DNA of 64,000 bases. Source: Chiridota heheva. Taxonomy: Eukaryota > Echinodermata > Holothuroidea > Apodida > Chiridotidae. Under the pieces are notes generated by a model, which did no database searches, was not told the DNA's origin, and saw nothing but the letters and a program-made list of their open reading frames with translations. A program made the translations under genes and the position numbers. Positions 63,501 to 64,000 of the stretch are shown here, piece by piece (position 1 is the stretch's first letter; each line of letters begins with the position of its first letter). The stretch is taken from positions 1,328,001 through 1,392,000 of the forward strand of contig JAIGNY010004486.1 of NCBI GenBank assembly GCA_020152595.1. The letters are read 5' to 3'.

Positions 63501-64000
63501 GTACTCCAGTGTGTGCCCTGTATTACTTGTAAGAGATGTGTACTCTAGTGAGTGTGTGCCCTGTATCACTTGTAAGAGATGTGTACTCTAGTGTGTGCCC
63601 TGTAGTGTTACGTTTGGTTTCCATATTGATTCCTTTCCATCATGATTTTCTCCCTTCTTCAAGGAATTAGAGAAACTGTCTTCTCGGAAGTTGCGCATCA
63701 GTGCCAAAGAAACAATGAAAATTGCTGAAAAACTTTACACTCAGGGGTAAGAATTTGTTATTATTAAATTATATTAATAATTGTCAAGAAAGTCCTCTTT
63801 CATATTACATGATATGACCACTGAACTAATCTTTTAATCATATCACATGGTATGACCACTGAACTAATCTTTTAATCATATCACATGATATGACCTCTGA
63901 ACTAATCTTTTAATCATATCACATGATATGACCACTGAACTAATCCTGTAATCACCTCTTAGTGATTTTCATGTTTTTGTTTTTTTCCTTTGCAGATACA
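26540..64000 (+). CDS. TOP3A: DNA topoisomerase III alpha, 5' part (exons 1-10, partial)
   Basis: Type IA topoisomerase that passes single strands through a transient 5'-phosphotyrosine break. With BLM and RMI1/2 it dissolves double Holliday junctions, and an isoform decatenates mitochondrial DNA. The coding exons, counted from the Met at 26540, are 26540-26641, 32918-33051, 34771-34846, 39836-39944, 42749-42800, 46021-46283, 57921-58021, 60001-60075, 63664-63746 and 63996 onward. All have GT donors and AG acceptors and join without a frameshift into 333 codons. The Toprim domain shows Glu15 in VAEKNDAAK and DCDREGEN with Asp122, Asp124 and Glu126. Later blocks include [47 protein letters not shown] and [13 protein letters not shown]. 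The window ends at G-Y-I, so the catalytic Tyr should be residue 336, just outside. Introns are up to 11.6 kb and full of repeats; the exons are clean, which argues for an active gene. Confidence 0.95.
27127..27143. repeat. (TA)n microsatellite
   Basis: About eight TA dinucleotides followed by poly-T, inside the 5' part of the LINE in TOP3A intron 1. Confidence 0.9.
28395..28490. repeat. Tandem duplication of about 45 bp between LINE gag and endonuclease
   Basis: ACCTTCAGAACATCCACAGA, continuing TCTCCCATCAACCAACACAA, occurs twice in direct succession. A smaller duplication (CACCTCAACAGAG) lies just upstream. Confidence 0.85.
32291..32917 (+). other. End of TOP3A intron 1
   Basis: AT-rich sequence with a G-rich run near 32560-32590, ending in the acceptor TTATTTTTAACAG. 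Nothing else recognised. Confidence 0.6.
32918..33051 (+). CDS. TOP3A: TOP3A exon 2
   Basis: Encodes [20 protein letters not shown] and [16 protein letters not shown], ending in a split Trp codon (phase 2). The KIYEF and TSVSGHL segments are conserved Toprim-domain sequence of type IA enzymes. Acceptor TTTTAACAG, donor GTAAGC. Confidence 0.95.
33300..33712. repeat. 23-bp minisatellite, about 18 copies, TOP3A intron 2
   Basis: The unit is CAGGCTAGTACTGATCATCA plus CAG. Copies are nearly identical. Two lack a few bases (about 33487 and 33508) and three share an A-for-G variant (CACAACAGG), so they form sub-families. The unit contains the palindromes AGTACT and TGATCA side by side. Confidence 0.95.
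34073..34611. mobile_element. Inverted-repeat element, AGGATTAG family, copy 3
   Basis: It starts TTAAAGTATTAGTTTAGTGG, then TCAAGCAAGTTTATCTTA, and ends TTGCTTGACCTCCTTTAA. The interior shares AGAGGACTTTAATAGAAACAAAATGGTAAAG with copies 2 and 4. It is non-coding and sits in TOP3A intron 2. Confidence 0.75.
34771..34846 (+). CDS. TOP3A: TOP3A exon 3
   Basis: Completes the split Trp codon and encodes [20 protein letters not shown] then YKNIK. Vertebrate TOP3A has the same W-x-SCNP-x-x-LF arrangement. Acceptor TTTTCCAG, donor GTAAGT, ends in phase 0. Confidence 0.95.
34847..35341 (+). other. Start of TOP3A intron 3
   Basis: AT-rich sequence with no recognised feature up to the start of the 30-bp array. 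Confidence 0.6.
35342..37790. repeat. 30-bp minisatellite, about 80 copies, TOP3A intron 3
   Basis: The consensus unit is TTTATGTATAAGTCCTGTGG plus ATGCCTAGGA. Variant units (TAGATG for TGGATG; TTATTG with one extra base; CTATAGGATGTA) recur in ordered blocks. For example, the block from 35641 is repeated from 35944, a 303-base shift. As 30 is a multiple of three, one plus frame reads a [10 protein letters not shown] decapeptide over and over, and a minus frame reads [10 protein letters not shown]. These frames are by-products of the repeat, not genes. Confidence 0.97.
37800..38384 (+). other. TOP3A intron 3 between two arrays
   Basis: AT-rich sequence. The phrase TGGCCAACATCCCCAAA-TTGTTA-AATCAGC occurs at 38034-38070 and again at 38374-38405, where it leads into the 50-bp array. 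The array seed therefore lies in a small duplicated segment. Confidence 0.6.
38396..39052. repeat. 50-bp minisatellite, about 13 copies, TOP3A intron 3
   Basis: The unit is AAATCAGCAGCTCTCCTTTG, then AGCAAATGTAGTAAGTAGTA, then CATGATTAAG, with point variants (GCTAATG/GCAAATG, TTCATG/TACATG). The first units are the most diverged, the later ones nearly identical. Confidence 0.95.
39218..39478 (+). mobile_element. tRNA-derived SINE, TOP3A intron 3
   Basis: GGTTAGCTCAATTGGTAGAGC (A box) and GGTCTTGGGTTAAACTC (B box with one change from GTTCRANYC) form a tRNA-like head of about 70 bases. A body follows, then a tail GTAAAGCGCTTTGAGTTTGC...AGCTCTAAATAAG that resembles the 3' end of the LINE fragment at 9715-9785, then an ATT microsatellite. 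This is the usual structure of a SINE that uses LINE machinery through a shared tail. Confidence 0.8.
39479..39782. repeat. (ATT)n/(ATC)n microsatellites
   Basis: Long ATT runs, then ATC runs, then mixed ATT/ATC with short interruptions. It directly follows the SINE tail and probably grew from it. Confidence 0.95.
39836..39944 (+). CDS. TOP3A: TOP3A exon 4 (Toprim acidic motif)
   Basis: Encodes [20 protein letters not shown] then [16 protein letters not shown], ending in phase 1. It carries the DxDxE triad (Asp122, Asp124, Glu126 counted from the Met at 26540) that binds Mg2+ in type IA topoisomerases. Acceptor CTTTTTCAG, donor GTGAGA. Confidence 0.96.
40690..41285. repeat. AT-rich degenerate array of about 30-35 bp units
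   Basis: Variants of AAAATGAA-AAAATTTNCCNAAAAATGA recur throughout, with almost no G/C except short CC or GG steps. The minus strand reads a loose periodic GxF/NF pattern over 93 codons, a by-product. It lies inside MITE copy 4. Confidence 0.65.
41815..42360 (+). mobile_element. 3' end of an I-clade-like LINE
   Basis: About 545 bases match the last part of the copies ending at 45540 and 49793 (for example AAATCCACCATCAACAACCT and ACAACCTTCCCAGAGCTTCC, and the end GGTGCCGTTAAGCCCTCATC followed by AAACAAACAAA). It starts downstream of the RNase H domain, so it has no enzyme. Plus strand. Confidence 0.88.
42749..42800 (+). CDS. TOP3A: TOP3A exon 5
   Basis: Only 52 bases. After a split Val codon it encodes [16 protein letters not shown] and the first two bases of a Gln codon. 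RARFSEITP is a hallmark just downstream of the Toprim domain in TOP3A/TOP3B. Acceptor TTCTTGATAG, donor GTAAGT. Confidence 0.95.
42801..43938 (+). other. TOP3A intron 5 before the LINE
   Basis: Includes a GT-rich and poly-G microsatellite stretch at about 42915-43010. Otherwise AT-rich with no recognised gene or repeat. Confidence 0.55.
43939..45549 (+). mobile_element. I-clade-like LINE copy with internal deletion, TOP3A intron 5
   Basis: Flanked by TAATTTTGTGA at 43939-43949 and 45539-45549, a likely target-site duplication. The 5'-truncated copy starts in the N-terminal part of the reverse transcriptase. At about 44243 it jumps from the segment around HQSG to a point about 0.95 kb further on, so the RT core, including the YADD box, is missing compared with the copy at 46745. 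The 344-codon frame 44297-45331 covers the RNase H domain: YTDGS (44537-44551), IFSDFKAV and [18 protein letters not shown]. The catalytic Glu in SAEAKA is Lys here. It ends GGTGCCGTTAAGCCC plus a CAAA tail. Confidence 0.85.
46021..46283 (+). CDS. TOP3A: TOP3A exon 6
   Basis: At 263 bases the largest TOP3A exon here. It completes the split Gln codon, then encodes [52 protein letters not shown] and [10 protein letters not shown], ending in phase 1. The GAAFTRFQT and GSCQFPTLG blocks are diagnostic of TOP3A and form part of the domain around the active-site gate. Acceptor TGCCATCAG, donor GTAGGA. Confidence 0.96.
46596..46670 (+). mobile_element. Degenerate tRNA-like sequence (Leu/Ser-type length)
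   Basis: AGTTAAGGCGATAGGCTTCA, then a longer middle, then TATGTTCGAATCCCGCCAGA. The B box GTTCGAATCCC is perfect. The A-box half is partly eroded and the long middle suggests a type II tRNA ancestor. No convincing acceptor stem; a SINE or pseudogene. Confidence 0.5.
46745..49793 (+). mobile_element. I-clade-like LINE copy, about 3 kb, TOP3A intron 6
   Basis: 5'-truncated after the endonuclease. It starts with [20 protein letters not shown] (about 46782), the linker before the reverse transcriptase. RT blocks: [19 protein letters not shown] (about 47410), [15 protein letters not shown] (47478 on), SPHQSGF, and a catalytic box read as LTDDF (Asp pair at 47916-47921) where YADD/YVDD is normal. 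RNase H follows with YTDGS (48792-48806), SAEAKA and IFSDSKAV, then a frameshift before the last motif. The 3' end is GGTGCCGTTAAGACCTCATC plus (CAAA)n. At least several frameshifts; inactive. Confidence 0.87.
49794..51497 (+). other. TOP3A intron 6, unrecognised
   Basis: AT-rich sequence. At 50880-50945 a motif AGATATCCAGGT/AGATATTCAGGC of about 18 bases repeats three to four times. Otherwise nothing recognised. Confidence 0.5.
51596..56640. repeat. 49-bp satellite array, about 100 copies, TOP3A intron 6
   Basis: The consensus unit is AGGATATTTAACAGATAGCT, then CATCATCTTCACCATCACAG, then TATCAGGTT. The central units are nearly identical. The left edge (51596-52080) and a part on the right (about 54300-56100) contain truncated, fused or shuffled units. 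The left edge also contains pieces of the neighbouring unique DNA. The high homogeneity points to recent amplification; some irregular units may be assembly errors. Confidence 0.97.
56641..57920 (+). other. TOP3A intron 6, last part
   Basis: AT-rich, with a slightly more CG-containing patch at 57570-57740. No supported gene. It ends in the acceptor TTATCACCTTCAG. Confidence 0.5.
57921..58021 (+). CDS. TOP3A: TOP3A exon 7
   Basis: Completes a split Val codon and encodes [20 protein letters not shown] then [13 protein letters not shown], ending in phase 0. The open-reading track alone would miss it because it is short. It was found by searching for the FNWKR-x-RLF block expected between exons 6 and 8, and it joins both neighbours in phase. 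Acceptor CACCTTCAG, donor GTATGC. Confidence 0.95.
58495..58640. repeat. (ATA/ATC)n low-complexity tract
   Basis: Runs of AATAATAATCATAATAATG with no longer period. The poly-Ile and poly-Met/Ile frames over it on both strands are not genes. Confidence 0.95.
58774..59876. repeat. 23-bp minisatellite, about 47 copies, TOP3A intron 7
   Basis: The unit is GTCTGTATGCTGGACACTGT plus GCA. Variants include a version without GT-GC (CACTGCAGTCTG), GACGCTG for GACACTG, and CTGCATG for CTGTATG. The unit has no stop codon in any frame on either strand and its length is not a multiple of three. All six frames are therefore open for 150-400 codons; none is a credible gene. It is unrelated to the other 23-bp array at 33300. 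Confidence 0.97.
60001..60075 (+). CDS. TOP3A: TOP3A exon 8
   Basis: 75 bases, phase 0 at both ends, encoding [20 protein letters not shown] then PMDTV. VEVRS-x-x-KSKWRP in vertebrate TOP3A is the counterpart. Acceptor TTTCATTTCAG, donor GTAAGT. Confidence 0.96.
60076..60630 (+). other. TOP3A intron 8 before the array
   Basis: AT-rich, nothing recognised. Confidence 0.55.
60640..63605. repeat. 39-bp minisatellite, about 75 copies, TOP3A intron 8
   Basis: The common unit is GTATCACTTGTAAGAGATGT then GTACTCTAGTGTGTGCCCT. Length variants are 37 bp (AGATGTACTCT) and 43 bp (AGTGAGTGTGTGCC), with TATTAC and TGTAGTG base variants. The order of variant units repeats in blocks. The array ends about 60 bases before exon 9. 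A reading frame of [13 protein letters not shown] repeats is a by-product of 39 being a multiple of three. Confidence 0.97.
63664..63746 (+). CDS. TOP3A: TOP3A exon 9
   Basis: Encodes [20 protein letters not shown] then AEKLYTQ and the first two bases of a Gly codon (phase 2). SAKETM[19 protein letters not shown] is the approach to the active site in TOP3A. Acceptor CCTTCTTCAAG, donor GTAAGA. Confidence 0.96.
63778..63955. repeat. Tandem copies of the AGGATTAG-family right end
   Basis: A 38-bp unit TGACCACTGAACTAATCTTT, then TAATCATATCACATGATA, occurs about four times. TGACCACTGAACTAATC is the right terminal repeat of the MITE family (compare 10808 and 42373). The left part (GTCAAGAAAGTCCTCTTTCATAT) matches the family's inner arm. 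Confidence 0.75.
63996..64000 (+). CDS. TOP3A: TOP3A exon 10, first 5 bases
   Basis: After the acceptor TTTCCTTTGCAG the bases ATACA complete Gly332 and give Tyr333 and the start of an Ile codon, as expected for the GYISYPRTE block. The catalytic tyrosine codon should lie 2 codons further on. Confidence 0.85.

Noticed and set aside
60870-63548. Open frames with [13 protein letters not shown] or [13 protein letters not shown] repeats
   Set aside because: By-products of the 39-bp array in TOP3A intron 8. They are open on both strands and interrupted by the 37- and 43-bp length variants.

Overview
This window is animal (metazoan) nuclear DNA. The genes have spliceosomal introns with GT...AG borders, and the sequence is AT-rich and crowded with transposon remnants and minisatellites. 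The repeat types (CR1/L2-like and I-clade-like non-LTR retrotransposons, tRNA-headed SINEs, short terminal-inverted-repeat elements) and the gene set suit a marine invertebrate. An echinoderm or similar deuterostome is my best guess, but nothing here fixes the species.

Three protein genes can be supported. (1) Replacement histone H3.3 on the + strand (coding exons 3423-3704 and 4601-4729), with a 5' UTR intron and a poly(A) signal near 5522. (2) The last coding exon of a UQCC4/CCSMST1-like mitochondrial complex III assembly factor on the - strand (11735-11330). (3) DNA topoisomerase III alpha (TOP3A) on the + strand. It runs from 26540, or from a possible mitochondrial start exon at 20270, to beyond the right edge. 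Nine complete coding exons and the first 5 bases of a tenth join in perfect phase, and the window stops two codons before the expected active-site tyrosine.

Layout: 1-5560 holds H3.3. From 5560 to 20000 there are small inverted-repeat elements, tRNA-derived repeats, LINE scraps and the UQCC4 exon. From 20000 to 26490 there are LINE tails, inverted-repeat elements and the possible first TOP3A exon. From 26490 to 64000 is TOP3A, whose introns hold three plus-strand I-clade-like LINE copies (one about 5.5 kb) plus a 3' fragment, and at least six unrelated tandem arrays: 23 bp in intron 2, 30 bp and 50 bp in intron 3, 49 bp (about 5 kb) in intron 6, another 23 bp in intron 7 and 39 bp (about 3 kb) in intron 8. 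About 12-13 kb of this gene is minisatellite, yet its exons are intact.

The three genes have no common pathway that I can see. H3.3 is chromatin, TOP3A is nuclear and probably mitochondrial DNA decatenation, and UQCC4 is respiratory complex assembly. The most unusual content is the expansion of a different satellite in each of several TOP3A introns, several inverted-repeat transposon families, and one array that has mixed with its own flanking DNA.
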